From the NCBI GenBank assembly GCA_905250125.1, contig CAJNOL010000467.1, forward strand, positions 62,001 to 126,000: a stretch of 64,000 nucleotides of DNA, written 5' to 3'. Source of the stretch: Rotaria sordida (Eukaryota; Rotifera; Eurotatoria; Philodinida; Philodinidae). This document shows positions 48,244 through 61,828 of the stretch, one piece after another. How positions within the stretch are numbered: position 1 is the stretch's first letter; the number at the start of each line of letters is the position of its first letter. The position numbers were made by a program, and so were the translations under genes. The notes under the pieces are model-generated. The model was not told the DNA's origin and searched no databases. It worked only from the letters and a program-made list of their open reading frames with translations.

Positions 48244-51200
48244 ATGAATAAAGAAGATTATATTGTACTTGACCATGCTACAATATGTACTGAATGGTAT
48301 CGTCTATGGACTTCATTTGGTTTTAGTGAACATCAATGGTTATCTCGTGCAGCGAAAGTTGAAGAATATACACGAGTAAATTTCTGAATTAATTATTTTG
48401 AATATTTAAATTTTTATTTCTTAGAAATTACTTGAAAATAAATTATTAACTTATAAAGAACAATTAAATAAACGAAAAAAATTACTTAAACAATCCATTG
48501 AAGATTATGAAGAATTAATCTCACGTACAGGTCTTTCATCATTAAGTGATGTATGTATAGAATTTTTCATTATTTATTTTTTGCTCTTGATTTTAATTCT
48601 TTTATTTAGACATCTGTATTTGATAAATTAAAATTAAAAGAACAAGAAATTTATATTGATAAAAAAATGCAAGATTTATTAATTAATGAAGGTCAATTAA
48701 TTCAACAACGAAATGAACTTGAAAATAAACAAAAACAATTATGTACATTACTTCATAGTTCACCTATTGAATTCGATGAAAGTCAGTCTTCGTATCTTTT
48801 CTTTTCATAAAAAAAAAGGAAATCTTTCTTTCAGATATCACGATGTCTCTCGTCGAAATGAATAAAAAAATTCAAGATCATATAAAAATGCTTAGCGACT
48901 TAAAAGTTTGTTTTACAAACTCGATTCGTTTTTTGTTTTTTGTATCGAAACGTATATTTCATAATAGGATCTTCGTCTTAGTCAAGTTTCATCATATTAT
49001 CTTAAAGTAAAAGAATATTCTGAACAATTAGAATGGACACCATCATCATCATCAACTGTTGAATATCTTCTTCTTGAACAATTTGATCGTTGTCTTACGG
49101 CTGATTGTCTCAATGAAATTGAAAACACAATACATGATGTAAAACTTTCGTTTTCTGTCTTATTTTTCTCAATGAAATCTTTTTTTTGTAGTTGGAAAAT
49201 CAAATCGAAGCACAAAAAGCTCATTTCTCTGTATTACATAATCAATTAGGACATCTCTATGAACGTTTAGGTAAAGATCCAGAAAAAGATTATTGTTTAA
49301 TCTATAAAACTGGCAGTGAAAATATTAATACATTTGTTATTAAACAAGTAAATAGAATAAAATTTGATTTGTAAGAATATATGAATGAAATATTTTGTAG
49401 CTTGAACATGAAATAGCATGTTGTCGTGAAGAACGAATGAAAAATGGACAACAATATCGACAATCAATTCATCAACAAATTGTTAATTTATTAGAAAAAG
49501 CACATTTAGGAAATGATGAACGAATTATTCTTAATAAACTTGATTCTCGTAAGATGAAAGTTTTTTTTTTTTGTAAATCTATTTGTATTTTATTTTTATT
49601 TGAATAGAAACTTTATCATCGGATATACTTGATGCATATGATGCTGAATATGAACGTATTAATCAACTCTATGAAAAACGTAAACCAATTGTTGATGCTT
49701 ATGAAAAATGGCTTTCATTTTGGAATGATTTTGTTGTTTTTACCGTATATTTGTTGAATTAATCAATATTTATTTATTGATTTTTTTTTTCAATTATTTA
49801 GAAAGCATCAACAGATCCTGGTCGTTTTCATACACGTGGATATAATGCTGAAGCTGAAGGTCGTAAACGTAAAAAATTTCATCGAGAATTACCACAAATT
49901 GAACAAGAATTTTTAAATGTTGTATCTGAATATAATGATCCAACATTTTTAATTGATAATATACCTATTCAACAAAAATTTGATGAAGCTCATCATCAGA
50001 TACCAGCTTCTGCTCTACCATCGTCTATATCTACAAAAATGGTTGCAACCATTGCAGTACCATCCCAACTTTCAGGTCTTACGCCTATTCGATCACGAAC
50101 ACCGGCTGCTACAGTATGTTGAATATTTTTTTTCTATTCTACACTATATATTTCAAAATATAATGTGTTCACCTTATTTTTGAATAAATTTTGATAGGAA
50201 TATCATAGAAACCTGAGGTTTTCATCATACAAAAGAGAAAACCCAAAGCCATCGCAGTTTAATCGTTCAATCTGGCAAGTCTTTTAGTGAAGATTTTCGA
50301 AAAGATTCTTGTGAAGCTATTCCATTTTGATTTACACAAGGATGGCATTCTTAGGTTGTTCCATTCGAAAGTTATAAGACTTTTCTTGGGATTCTTAATT
50401 CCAGCCAAGTGACCTGTGCTCATACGAAAAAGCAGTTAAACAAAGATGATTCTCCATGCTGAGTCAGATGGTAATATTTGTTGTTAGGTTCGAACTGAAT
50501 TACCTCTGCCTAGCTGCTTTTCCGAATGATAACAGGACAATTTGTTGAAATTGCGGATTGTAGGAAACGTCTTATAACTCTTGAGCGGAACAAGTTAAGA
50601 ATATCACCCTTGCGTAGATTGAAAAGAAAATAGCTTCAGAATATCTTTTTTGAAAAATCTCTACCAGAAACTCACCTGATTGATCAACTGCTGACCAATC
50701 AAATTTCGGTATAGTTCGATGGTCTCGAATCTTCCGTCTTGAATGATGAAAACCGTAGGTTGCTATAATGTTCCTATCAAAAGTTATTCAAAAACCAGTA
50801 GAACACATTAAAATGTGAAATGAATAGTAATGTCCACATACGACATGTGTAACTTTGTGTTTTAGCCTCGTCGAGTAGCCAATAAAGAATCGAATGTTGT
50901 TACCACAGCACGTCGTGCTGTTAAAACACCATCCACTACTACGGGAAGAAAACTACTAAATAAAATAGCTAGTAAAACTGAATGTCAAACAAAACGAGCT
51001 AAACCACGTCCTCCACCATTGTCACATGCATCACCACCAAGACCAGCTACTACATTAAGTGTTCATCCACCTGCACGTACTGATGATCAAGCTCTGGATT
51101 TTTCACTTTTACATACAATGAAAAATGTTCATGGCCAAATAAAAGTATGAATAACGTAACACTGTAAAAAAAAAATATGTTTGCATATGTTTATTTTTTA

Positions 51201-51428
51201 GGTGATGACATCAACTCCTAATTCGTCATTTGACATTATAGAAACTCGAAATGGTGCTTATTGTAAAACAGCTCATAATGTAATCGGTAGACGTAAATCA
51301 AAAAGACAATCAAAACGAACACCTGTTCCATTAATAGTAAATCTTTTCGTTAACTATTATATCTATGATTATTTACCTAATTTTAGATGATTCAACGAGT
51401 GACCGAAGAAACGGTAGTGTGCTTATAA
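48244..51428 (+). CDS. PRC1: Protein regulator of cytokinesis 1 (MAP65/Ase1 family)
   Basis: Twelve exons: 48244..48375, 48425..48550, 48610..48781, 48835..48905, 48968..49138, 49192..49347, 49401..49548, 49608..49744, 49802..50113, 50866..51144, 51202..51336, 51387..51428; 626 aa against 620 in human, phases consistent. The N-terminal half is helical, dimerisation-type rod (KLLTYKEQLNKRKKLL, MSLVEMNKKIQDHIKMLSDL). The spectrin-like microtubule-binding region includes YERINQLYEKRKPIVDAYEK and the hallmark KASTDPGRFHTRGYNAEAEG. The C-terminal third is basic and Pro/Thr-rich. PRC1 cross-links antiparallel microtubules at the spindle midzone. The small exon 12 (MIQRVTEETVVCL) is the least certain. 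A CCAG acceptor 16 bp before the ATG may be a spliced-leader site. Introns are about 50-60 bp except intron 9 (752 bp), which is filled by a palindromic element. Confidence 0.92.
50189..50783. mobile_element. Fold-back element filling PRC1 intron 9
   Basis: The left end TTTTGATAGGAATATCATAG and the right end, reversed, TTTTGATAGGAACATTATAG are terminal inverted repeats. The arms (about 50189-50480 and 50490-50783) pair along most of their length, for example GGTTTTCATCAT and AGTTATAAGAC with their complements. No coding capacity. The superfamily is unclear because a target duplication could not be fixed. Confidence 0.75.
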
Positions 51429-52134
51429 CATAATGGAATATCTTTTGTAAATTTGTTCTTTTTCTTTTACTTTGTGTATATTTATTTGGAATGATGTTAG
51501 ATATATTATTTTATCTATCGCTGAAAAAAAAAAGAATTCAATAAAATAATCATTTTTCGCATTTAAATATATTTGTTATGTAGCTTGATGAAAATCGATT
51601 CTTCAATTATGTGCTTCTTCTTATGTACTATTGTTTACTATTATACTATACTCAGATACATAATGAGATCGAAGTCTTGGAATAGTTTCATAATGTCCAT
51701 CACAATGATACTAATTTGTTTGCATGAACTTTGAAAATTTAGTCTTATATTATCTGAAATATTTTATAAGAACTAATCAAATCAATATACTTTGGTAATT
51801 TAAATTTAACAACATACAATATGTGATTAAGTATATAAAACTAATTTAGTATTTATAAAGATTCATAAAATTTCAAGTCTATTTTTAACTTCGGAATTCT
51901 GATGAATATAAATATGGGAATGTTTTTATTTCCAACTTAAATAGAGATGTTTTGGTTGACGGTAGTCATTCAAAAAAAACAAAAGAGAACACGAGTGAAA
52001 ACAAATTGAAAAAGTATGTGTAGCTTTTCTTTCTGCATTATTCAAGCGTCAGACGATACAAGACGAGAAAAAAAGAAATCTAAAGCAACGACAATAAACA
52101 CGTGCGTGTGTTACTTTTATTTAAAATAAAAACG
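51429..52134. other. Spacer between PRC1 and the F-box gene
   Basis: AATAAAA at about 51540 may be the PRC1 poly(A) signal. The rest is AT-rich, and no exon, repeat array or palindrome is visible. Confidence 0.4.
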
Positions 52135-54845
52135 ATGGGTTGCAATTATACTAAAGTTAGACCGGTTCAAGAGTTAGCCGTACCGATGCCAGCAGAATTA
52201 GTATTATCGACTACCAATGATCAATTACCTGTGGAAATTATTTATAAAATATTGGATGAATTAGATATAGAAACAATTTTTGTATCATTGTATAATGTAT
52301 GTAAACGATTTAATAGTATCTTATCAACTTATGATAAATATCATTTTAATTTAAAAACTATTTCATTAAATCGTTTTAATTTAATTTGTTCTCGTATTCG
52401 TCCAGAACAAATTATTGAATTAACATTATCGGATGATGAAAATAGTCCAGGTTTAATCGAACAATTTCTTTTACGATTTTCTTTAAATGAATTTGTACGT
52501 CTTCGTTCTTTAACACTTATACAGATTAATAATGAAGAATATATGAATCTAATATTAATTCCTATGGCTGATCATACATCATTATTGAATCTTTTTTCAA
52601 TCAAAATAATTAATAGGGATGAAACTTATGGTGAGATTTTTGTTGAATTGATCATGTCTATTCTTACTAAGCCATCGCTTCGCAAAGTCCACTTCGATCT
52701 ATCATATGGCCGAACGACATCTAATCCATTACCTTGGCTTGAACAATGTTCAATTAGACATATGATATTTAAAGGCAGTTGTAGTGTTAATTTCATTCGA
52801 AATACTTTTATTCATGCACCTCAATTAGAAACATTTGCAGCAAGTGATTTCAATTTTGATGAAGAAATCGATTTAAACAATGTTCCAAATAATCACGAAG
52901 ATGATAATGATAGTGATGCTAATGAAGAATTTGAAGTACAAGCCGAGGAAAATTTAAATCATGAGGAAAATCAAATACCAAAAAACGAAAAATTCACATC
53001 TATAGAATCGACAAATTATTTAAATTCATTGACACTTTATGACTGTTCAATAAATATGTCAAAATTTGAATGGATGCTACAAGAGATACCAACATTGAAA
53101 CGATTTCGCTTAAGTACGATAACTGGATATAACGATGAATCGATTTTAGATGGTCATCGATGGACAACTCTTGTATCAAATATGGACAAATTTGAATTTA
53201 TTTTTTCAGTTTATCTACCAGATTCATCAGTATGGGATACAGATGTATGTATAACTACATTTCGAACACCATTTTGGACTGAAGATAAACAATGGTTTGT
53301 GTCATTAGAAAAGTATGACGATGAAGTTATTCTTTATACATTACCATATCTCAATGATTTTTATGTGGTCAAAAGTCTGTCATCTTCATTTCAATATCGT
53401 TCTACTGCTATTGAAAATTCAACATTACAAATTCAATGTATGAATAATGTTCGTGACTTATATATAGATACATGGAACATAATAAAACCTCAAGTGGAGG
53501 TAAGAAATTTACATATGTATTTTTTTTTTCTATTATTTATTTAGTTGAAAGTTTAAAATTTAAATCTAACGAGAGAGGGAATTCATCCGATTAATAATCT
53601 CCGTTTGAGTTCATATCTTGCTCATAGGTAGGACTTATAGTATAGATAAAAATCCTGAAAGAATTCGTGTCATTAGGTCATTTTACTGGAATTTCAGCGT
53701 ATTGCAGGATATCGCCAGAAAAATCATAACTAGAAATCTCGCCTTGAAATTTTTACCAACTCTGACTCTCATAATTTTCTATGATATCGTGAAAGTTTCA
53801 GCTCAAACGGATGATTTCTTCTTACGATATAGTATATCTAAAAACTGGACTATTTTTGGTGTACTTCTGTGAACGTAAAGTTTTTTTGCAAATGTGATAT
53901 CTCAGAAGAGAAACATCCATTTGACCTGAAACTTTTAAAATATCATAAGAACCATGAGAGCTATTATTGGTAAGATTTTCAGACAGAAACTACTTGTTGA
54001 GATTTTTCTCGTGATACCCTGCAATAGGGTTGAAAGTTCAGTAAAATGACCATAACTCAAAAAGAATGACTCAATGTCACAAACTCTTTCCGAATTTTTA
54101 TTTACACTACGAGTCCTACCTATAAGCAAAATATGAGCTCAAACGGAGATTATCAATCGGATAAGTTCCTCGTAAGACAAAAATGAGTTAGATAAAACAA
54201 AGAATTTTTAGATAACGAATGAAATATTATAATTGTAAATTTTATTCTTTTTAGAATGCTATTCTTCCTCATTTTCTTCATGTTACACATTTATCTCTCT
54301 GTGGTAAATGGCCAAAATCAAAATCATTCCTTACTGATATGGAAACAATTATAGATATGAGTACTATTGAAGAATTAAGCAGAGAAGAGATTGTGCCTAC
54401 CATCGATTTTATTACCTTATTAAACATGATGCCCAATCTAAAATCAATAAAAACTAGTACAAATCTTCTTGATGCATTAAATGCTGCTAAATTTTCTCAT
54501 ACAAACTGTCTTCGTTCATTCATTATTGCTCCAAATGATTATGAAGATCAACACGCTGTCAATATTGAACCATTCTGTTCTATGTTTCCTCGAATTCAAC
54601 ATCTGATTATTCCCGTGGATAATGTTGATAGTTGTCAATATGTTCTTGATCAACTAAAACAAGATCTTCTTAGTGTTATTTTTCGAATAACTGGAAATGA
54701 TCATAGTTTTGACGAGACCGACGATGAAAGTGAAAATGAAGAAGAAAATTCAGCTGTCAATTTATTTTCTGAATGGATACAAGAGCTATCAGAACGATAT
54801 CATTGCTATAAAAAACAACGACAAATTCACATATGGCTTCAATGA
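52135..54845 (+). CDS. F-box protein with leucine-rich region and MGC N-terminus
   Basis: Two exons: 52135..53499 and 54255..54845; 651 aa, phase 0. I start at the ATG of MGCNYTKVRP rather than an in-frame codon 33 bp upstream because Gly2-Cys3 with a following Thr/Lys fits N-myristoylation plus palmitoylation, and the upstream codons look like leader. Residues about 29-70 are an F-box (DQLPVEIIYKILDELDIETI, CKRFNSILSTY). The rest has irregular Leu-rich repeats, including LRSLTLIQINN and SIRHMIFKGSCSVN, an acidic insert (NEEFEVQAEENLNHEEN) and a second LRR block in exon 2. F-box proteins recruit substrates to SCF ubiquitin ligases through Skp1. Such genes form large, poorly characterised families in bdelloids, and the substrate is unknown. 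The 755-bp intron is almost entirely a palindrome. Confidence 0.82.
53564..54193. mobile_element. Fold-back element filling the F-box gene intron
   Basis: The left arm begins ATCTAAC (53564), and TCCGATTAATAATCTCCGTT with TGCTCATAGGTAGGACT pairs with complements near 54140-54165 and 54110-54130. The outermost GTTAGAT is at about 54187-54193. Arms of about 280 bp have few large gaps. No coding capacity; the frames at 53618-53872 and 53935-54129 are its two arms read in opposite directions. TSD not determined. Confidence 0.75.
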
Positions 54846-57800
54846 ATTTATTATATTATATGTTTTTACTATGAAGTTTCTTATAATAATTACTTTTTGT
54901 TTTGTTTTGTTTTTTTTTGTTACATACTGTTTTCTATAAAATCAATTTTCTATTTTCTCCAATTTCAAAAAAGAGGAAAAGAAAAATAATTCAAAATATA
55001 TTTGTAACCTTGAATATGTATACAAGGAGAAGATTCGTTTATCAATTCCAAGGCGAATACATTGTGCTTTAGATTTACTAGGAATACAATGAAGTAGATG
55101 TATAGAAAAAAGAAAAACTTCTGAATCAAATGATGCAAAATCTATACTCAACAAGATTATATTTTGTGCATACTTCTTTTTTATTAACTGATATGGAAAC
55201 TTTTTTATTTATTCAACGTCACACTTCCAATCGAGTGATATTTTTTGTAATTTAATTATATTTAAATCACTATTTGTATAGTTTGTGTCTTTCACAAAAG
55301 TCCTGCTACTCATATATATATATATATCAACAAGAAAAACATTATGCATGTATTTAGAACAATGAAATTTTATAATAAAAGTCAATCAAATATAGAGAAA
55401 AAAATCAAATTGAATTGCAAGAAATAACTTGATTTAAGTGCTGAAAACTAATTAACAGAACACAAGATAGATGTTAACACGTTCTAATAGCAATCCTAAG
55501 GCTAAAAAAAATTATTTTTAATATATTTATATAGAAACAACAATATATACATAATGACAAGAATAAATATAGAAAAAATTCCACTTAATGTGCAACACAA
55601 CTAGGTTGAGAGAATTAGCGTAAGAAACTTCGGTTTTCATCAGAAAAACATCTGGAAATATGTTATACTATAGTTTTCTTTCTGTCCATCTAATTAACAT
55701 CATGACAATGTCATTCATTAATCATATACGTATATTAGAAGTAAAATATCCAATGTTGCGCTATACATCTACTTTGAAGAAAAATAAAAAGTCGTTTATA
55801 ATAAAAATTCATTTAAAATGTTACTATTTGAACCAAATATCCTCTTTATTTGAATACGTATGGGTAATTAAATTTTTTAGATATTCAATTCACAATTCAT
55901 TGTTCACTTTTTCAAATTGATCATTCATCACTTGCTATTGTATTTACGGAAAGATAATAAAAAACAGACTTCATTTCATTCATATCAATACATTTGGCTA
56001 ATTCTTTCTGTTCAGTTCATCACAACAATAGTACTATAATCATCGACATAATCTGTTCAATGTGAAGGAATATTACTATTCTCTTTCTTTCTTAACACAT
56101 GAAGTGTCTGTATATGTACTTTGTGTCTGTTAATCTTGGTTGGGTACGGACATGAGTATGTGATAAGAAGTATAATGTTTGATGTATGCGATCGTCATCG
56201 TCATTGTTCATCGACCGACTTGTTCGACACATACATCAAGTTAAAAAAAAGACGAAGAAAAGAGATAAGTATTAGCAGATGAGTCTTCCAAACGATATCA
56301 TAAAAAGAAAACGAGTCAAGAAAAAATAAAAAGAACAAGCAAATTAATTACTATTATGTGTGTTAAGAGAGCAAAAGAAGATCAGTAATAAGTGTTGATA
56401 GTGCATAGAATTTTTTACAATGCCTCAAAGGCATAGACATGCGCAAATCATCATTAGAGAATTTCTCATACAAGTCATTGATGATTCAAAAGAATGAAAT
56501 TATTACTATTGCACTTATTCATAAAGATATATATTGAATTAACAAGTTGCTCATATATTTGTCTTATTATTTTTTGAAGAACCTTTAAAAAATTATAAAT
56601 TCAGAATATAAAAATAGTGAATGCATATATCAAAATATCCCTATGTGATTTGTATACATCTTCAAAATATTTTTGCCGGCAAATCTGTTTGTAAAAATGT
56701 CCCTAAAGAATGTCGGACATCTATTCATTTGATCGCTATTGTCTTATACGATGTTGTCTATCTTTTTTCTTTTGTTTCATGTCCTTGAAATCCCATGTTG
56801 ATAATGATTCCAATGATGATAATGGTGGTGCTATGGACTTGTCATTCATGATGAATATCTAAAAAGTGTCTGTTGTGTCGTAGTACGGTCACTGCATCGC
56901 TTATCGATCATTTTTGTTCATTCTCATTTGTCCATCTGCTTCAAACACGCATTCCTATTCTTTCTGTCTCCCTCTCTCTCTCTCTCTCTCTCTTTTATTT
57001 TCTTCAAAGAGAATTTTTTTTTATATGTATATGCCTTTAAACTAAAAAAAAAAGCGAACTGACCGACACTACAACATACAAATTATTCCTTTTGACCGCG
57101 CAGATGCGTATGTGTAACACAATGTACGATGATAGGCTAGTACCGTAAACAAACATACACACTGCCATTCATTATCATCATTGCTTATACTCTTGTTCAC
57201 AGTATGCGGTCGATTGCAAATCGTTTTTCTCTATCAATTAATCGATGTCGATCAACGGCATACATCAAAAACACAGTGTGTCAATTCTATAATGTAAATA
57301 CATATACAAACACACTTGCTCTTCAAATGATGACCGGGTAATTAATAAATTGATAAAATTTTTTTCTTTCATAAGAATGAATATTGTCAAAGCTCAAGGT
57401 AAGTATTTGTTGCATCAGTATTTCTCATCAATATGAAATATAACACTCTTTTGCTGGTATGAATTTATGATTCCTATGAGTATGAATATCCTTGACGTAT
57501 CACCTCGCCGATCATCGTGATGTAAGAATAGAATATGGAATGCTGATGAATAGAACAGCCTGTGCATTCTACTAGTATTACCACGGATAATTGACTTAGT
57601 ATGATAGTGTATATATGTGTATGCACAATGAATTATGGATTGATTCTTTCGTAACCCAATTTTTGAGTGCATGTGTACATATATGTCAACGAACATGACA
57701 TACGGAGGTCGTTAACTTAAGGTGAGAGATTTGTGTATTGCAATTTGTTGAAATAGCTCTTAAATGAGGAATAAAAAGGTTGTCAATGCCATTTTTTATC

Positions 57801-60800
57801 GATTGATAATAACGTTGACTGTGTATTGTTCTAATATTTATGTTCGGAAAATTTATATTAATGTTTCTTTTTTTTTCCTTTACTTTCTTTTATCATGTTA
57901 GCATATGCCGACTTAGGCTAGATACATCTTGTGAATGTCTTTTATTCCTTTCTCGTGTCGAATTTTTTTTTTAATGCTTACAACGTCACATCATTATAAA
58001 TGAACATTCATCCTATTCGTTTTTTTTTTGCTATTACAATATAGTAAGAAAAGTAAAGTGAGAAGGACACGCGACCATGTACATATATTCTTTTTCACCT
58101 ATTACCTTTTGTTCAATGAATACTAGAGTGAAATTCGAGTATATAATTGCGTGCATTCTGTACAAAGATTACATTATTTCTTCATCTATGTTTTTTTTTT
58201 ACTGAATTAAGTGAACGAGAAACATCAAGTGATATACTTATTATATATATACATATATATAAATCTTCTACTTGTGTCTATATATAAGCTTATAAAAGAC
58301 ATCTGCTATGTAACACAAATCACTTGTGTCATTGTCGACAAGAAAATTGTTTATTCTTAGAATTCTTTTTTTTCTTCTAAAACAATCTTATGTCTATGTC
58401 AAAATTGTTCACTTGCATAATCGATGCATTAGTTGTATATACATACAAAGACATAATGGACAGGTGATTTTTTTTTTCATCTTCTTCTTTATTCAAGTAT
58501 AATCTTAAAAGACGTTCTAGAGAAAAGCCTAATTATCTCCCAATAGTCTTCAATATCGATAGAATAGTGAATAGGATTTTATGAGAGAGAGAGAGAGAGA
58601 AAGACAGTCATGATTGTGCAATTTAGCTGATTAATATTTTATCTCGTTGTGTCATGCATAGTGCTAGACGAACGGCGAAAATGCGCGCGACAACCCGTGT
58701 CACTTATGATTATAGAAATAAGTCTCTTTCTTATTCTTCTTCTTCCATCTTTGACATCAATTAGGTTGGTAGGCACGTCCAGTAGCAAAAATCTGACCAA
58801 CTAATGAGTAGTGACAGCGACAAATGTATGAGACAGATGGAAAAAAACGTGATGCTAGATGATGCAAAGTCATCGCTTAGAAGTTAAAAATTGAATGAAA
58901 CAACAAAAGATGAATAGAACGTGTCGCTTATATAGAAAAAAAAAAACTATTCATTGTCTTTACTCAATGAACAATAGAGTTGATTTTCATACCGTACGTA
59001 TGTATACAATGATCTCCGAGAAAATCGTCTGCATTTTTTTCTCACTAAGTTTCATTTCATACTTGACACTCATTGTCCTTCTTGAGAGTATACTTTCTTC
59101 TTTTTCTTTTCTTCTTTCGATCTCGTTTCTCATTTTAAAGACTATTGATGTCAATCTCTCTTCTTTATGTAATATAAGCTCACAAAGAAATATCATCATC
59201 ATGTGAAATCTTACAAGAGAAAAGGTGTTCTATTTATCTTTTACGATCAGAAAAAACAGTTCATTACATTTGGATAAACATCATATTGTATTTTTATTAG
59301 TATTCTTTTAGGTTTTTTTTTCATGTTTTTTTCCAATGATTGAACACTCTCATTTTTATTCTTTTTTGGTTTGTTTTTTTTCATGATTGATCCTTCTTCT
59401 TTCTCTCGCTTCTCTCCTTCTTAGTTCTACTTAAAGACTTCCTTCCTGCTTTGCCTATGTATGCGCCACTTTTTTTTCTCTTTCGACGGCTGTTGCTATT
59501 GCCGTTGTCCGTTCATCAAATAATCATAAAAAAAAAGAGAAAGGACCGAGTACTGACTCTCATTCTCTCTTTTGCAGAAAATGATGTAACCGAATCACAT
59601 ACACACATGCATGGAATTGACGATCTTTGTCAATATTCAATATGTGCATGTGTGTCAGAGATTTTTATCAGTGATTCTCATCCAATCTGTTTCTTTCTAA
59701 TTAAAAATCAACAAGTAAGTCCCATAAGTAAGTCAAATGAGGGTAGAGAAAGGAAAAAAAACGAACCACAAGTATATAGTGGATAAGATAGAGTCACGCA
59801 AAAACATCTCGACCAAGACAACTTTATGTCTTCATACTAATGGATTGAATAAACAACAAGTGTTAGTGTATACGTAAGGCTTGAGTGAATAAGTGAATGA
59901 ATGAATGACATAAGTATTCTTTCTTTAGTTCTTCTATTGCTTGTATACTGTGTCTGTACATATGACAAAGAATACATGTGTGAATGTGAATGCAAGAGAA
60001 TGGCAGCTGTTACTTATTTCAGATAGGGTCAAGTATTAGAATTATCTATATAGGTATTGTCATTAATATATATTGACACACGACCGGAAAAAGATTTTGT
60101 TGAGAAAAATATTCATATTGTTTTTATTAAAAATAGAAAAGAGAACATTCTTTTAAGTGTTCTTTCTCATAGCTCATGCTTGTAATTATTTAATAACTAA
60201 TTATAACAGACTGTTTATCTCAATAGCATCTACAGACATATAGACAGTAACATGGTCAAACATTATTACGATAGCTTTAGGACAAATAGATGACTATAGA
60301 AATTGACGATGAAGACTATGTTACTGTAGCTAATCACATCTTTTCATTAGAAAGCAAAATGTATGGATGCGTGTTTCCGTCAGCTTATTTCATCCGTGCG
60401 ACCTTCGAACTAAATCGCAAACAACACTTGAGAAGATCTCCTCCCATCATTGCTATTCTTTCCAATATTTCTATTGATGAGAAGAAGAAAAAAAAAAAAG
60501 ATACGAAAATTCAATCATTCGAGACATTCAATCGATTGCAAACGCACACGCGCATGTAAGTATGTGTCCCGTCATCACAATGTGAATTTAAATGGGCAGT
60601 TACCACTCAACTGTTTACATTCATAACACTTAGAAGAGAAACGGGCAACATCCGTCCGATCGACATTCATTCATTCGATCATTTTCAATATTATTGTACA
60701 GTCATCAAGAGTCAAAAGTTCTCCATCGATTCAAGTTGTCGACAATGCCAGTACTTGTGCGTATGAGAGAGAGAGAGAGAAAACGAGTAGTCAACAATTA

Positions 60801-61828
60801 GAAAGAAAAGAAATAACAATATATGTATTGTTATCTTCCTAAGGCAAGGTAAGCACAGCAGTGAGAATCAATGTATATATGTGTGTCTAGACATTGAAGA
60901 AAAGTAAGATATTGATCTATTGAAAAATAAAACCCTCTAGATTCTGTTGAACTTTTATTTGATGAACAGAGTATTACCAGATGATCATTATTTATCTTTT
61001 TTTTTTTTTTTTTTTTTTGAAAAATTTTTATTAAAAACAAAAAAAAAACTAATGTATTTTTTATCTTTTATTGAAATAGAAGATTGAAATGATCATGAAA
61101 TCATTTCTGGTTGAAAAAATTTTATGACTATCTATAATAGTTTATTGTTTAATCCATTCGAGCAGAAATAGACGAGGACAACATAGTTATAGTAGTTCAT
61201 GATCAAGAAACATGGCCTCAAGCTGGAGCCAATTGTAAGTTCAATAATTCTTTCCTATCGTTATTTTCTAATTTGTTTGTACCATATGCTCTTTTTTCTT
61301 ATATTTATCAGTCAAGGCTTTTTTTCCTTCTTTTCACATTGTTCATTGTTTTATTTCATAAATCGCAGCAATGTAAGTCAAAACAAATAGTAGCCATTGG
61401 GCGCAAATGTCTACATACATATTCCATTCGGTTCATCACGTTCATCTTCCATCTCATTTCCTCAATAAGATGAGAATTGACAGTGAACACAATCTCGTTC
61501 ACATGATTAGATCAAAATGGGACGATGTAATTTTCGTCTAGTATAGACTAACTCCGGAACTTTCTCTTTCTTATTTTTCTTGGGCATATATCCTGCATTT
61601 TTTAAATACATCTGCACACCCACCTGTCTATATTCTCAAATGAACATTGTTATATGTCTAATTGTCAAATATAGTTATTCGATGAAAAATAAAAAAAAAA
61701 AAAAAGAAAAAGGAAAAGGTGATAATTTGTAAGAGAAAACTATTTGTGTAGTGGAAAGTATACGTGACTGTGGTTGATTAATGAGTAAAATTATATCTCG
61801 TAGTATATATCTATTTAAATTTTAGATA
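54846..61828. other. 7 kb intergenic region, no supported gene
   Basis: Contains many simple repeats but no exon I recognise. Open frames such as 58895-59206, 59451-59786 and 60290-60559 are unsupported. A possible non-coding 5' exon of the protocadherin (61167-61231, between an AG and GTAAGTTC) is noted only as a possibility. GC content and short unique motifs around 56.7-61.5 kb look less decayed than other intergenic DNA here and could hold distal regulatory sequence, but I cannot show this. Confidence 0.45.
56963..56994. repeat. (TC)n microsatellite
   Basis: About 14 TC units after TCTGTCTCCC. Shorter (GA)n tracts occur at about 58582-58601 and 60764-60780, and (AT)n tracts at about 55312-55327 and 58243-58260. 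Confidence 0.85.

Noticed and set aside
50488..50500. GGTTCGAAC, a tRNA B-box-like string
   Set aside because: Lies in the PRC1 intron palindrome with no A box or acceptor-stem pairing around it. No tRNA is supported anywhere in the window.
53618..54129. Two frames with similar MLIGRTxSxxKNxER starts on opposite strands
   Set aside because: They are the two complementary arms of the palindrome in the F-box intron, so the similarity is explained without coding.
61167..61473. Open stretch starting IDEDNIVIVVHDQETWPQAG
   Set aside because: Flanked by an AG and a GTAAGTTC donor, but it does not join in frame to a recognisable gene. Kept only as a possible non-coding 5' exon of the protocadherin.
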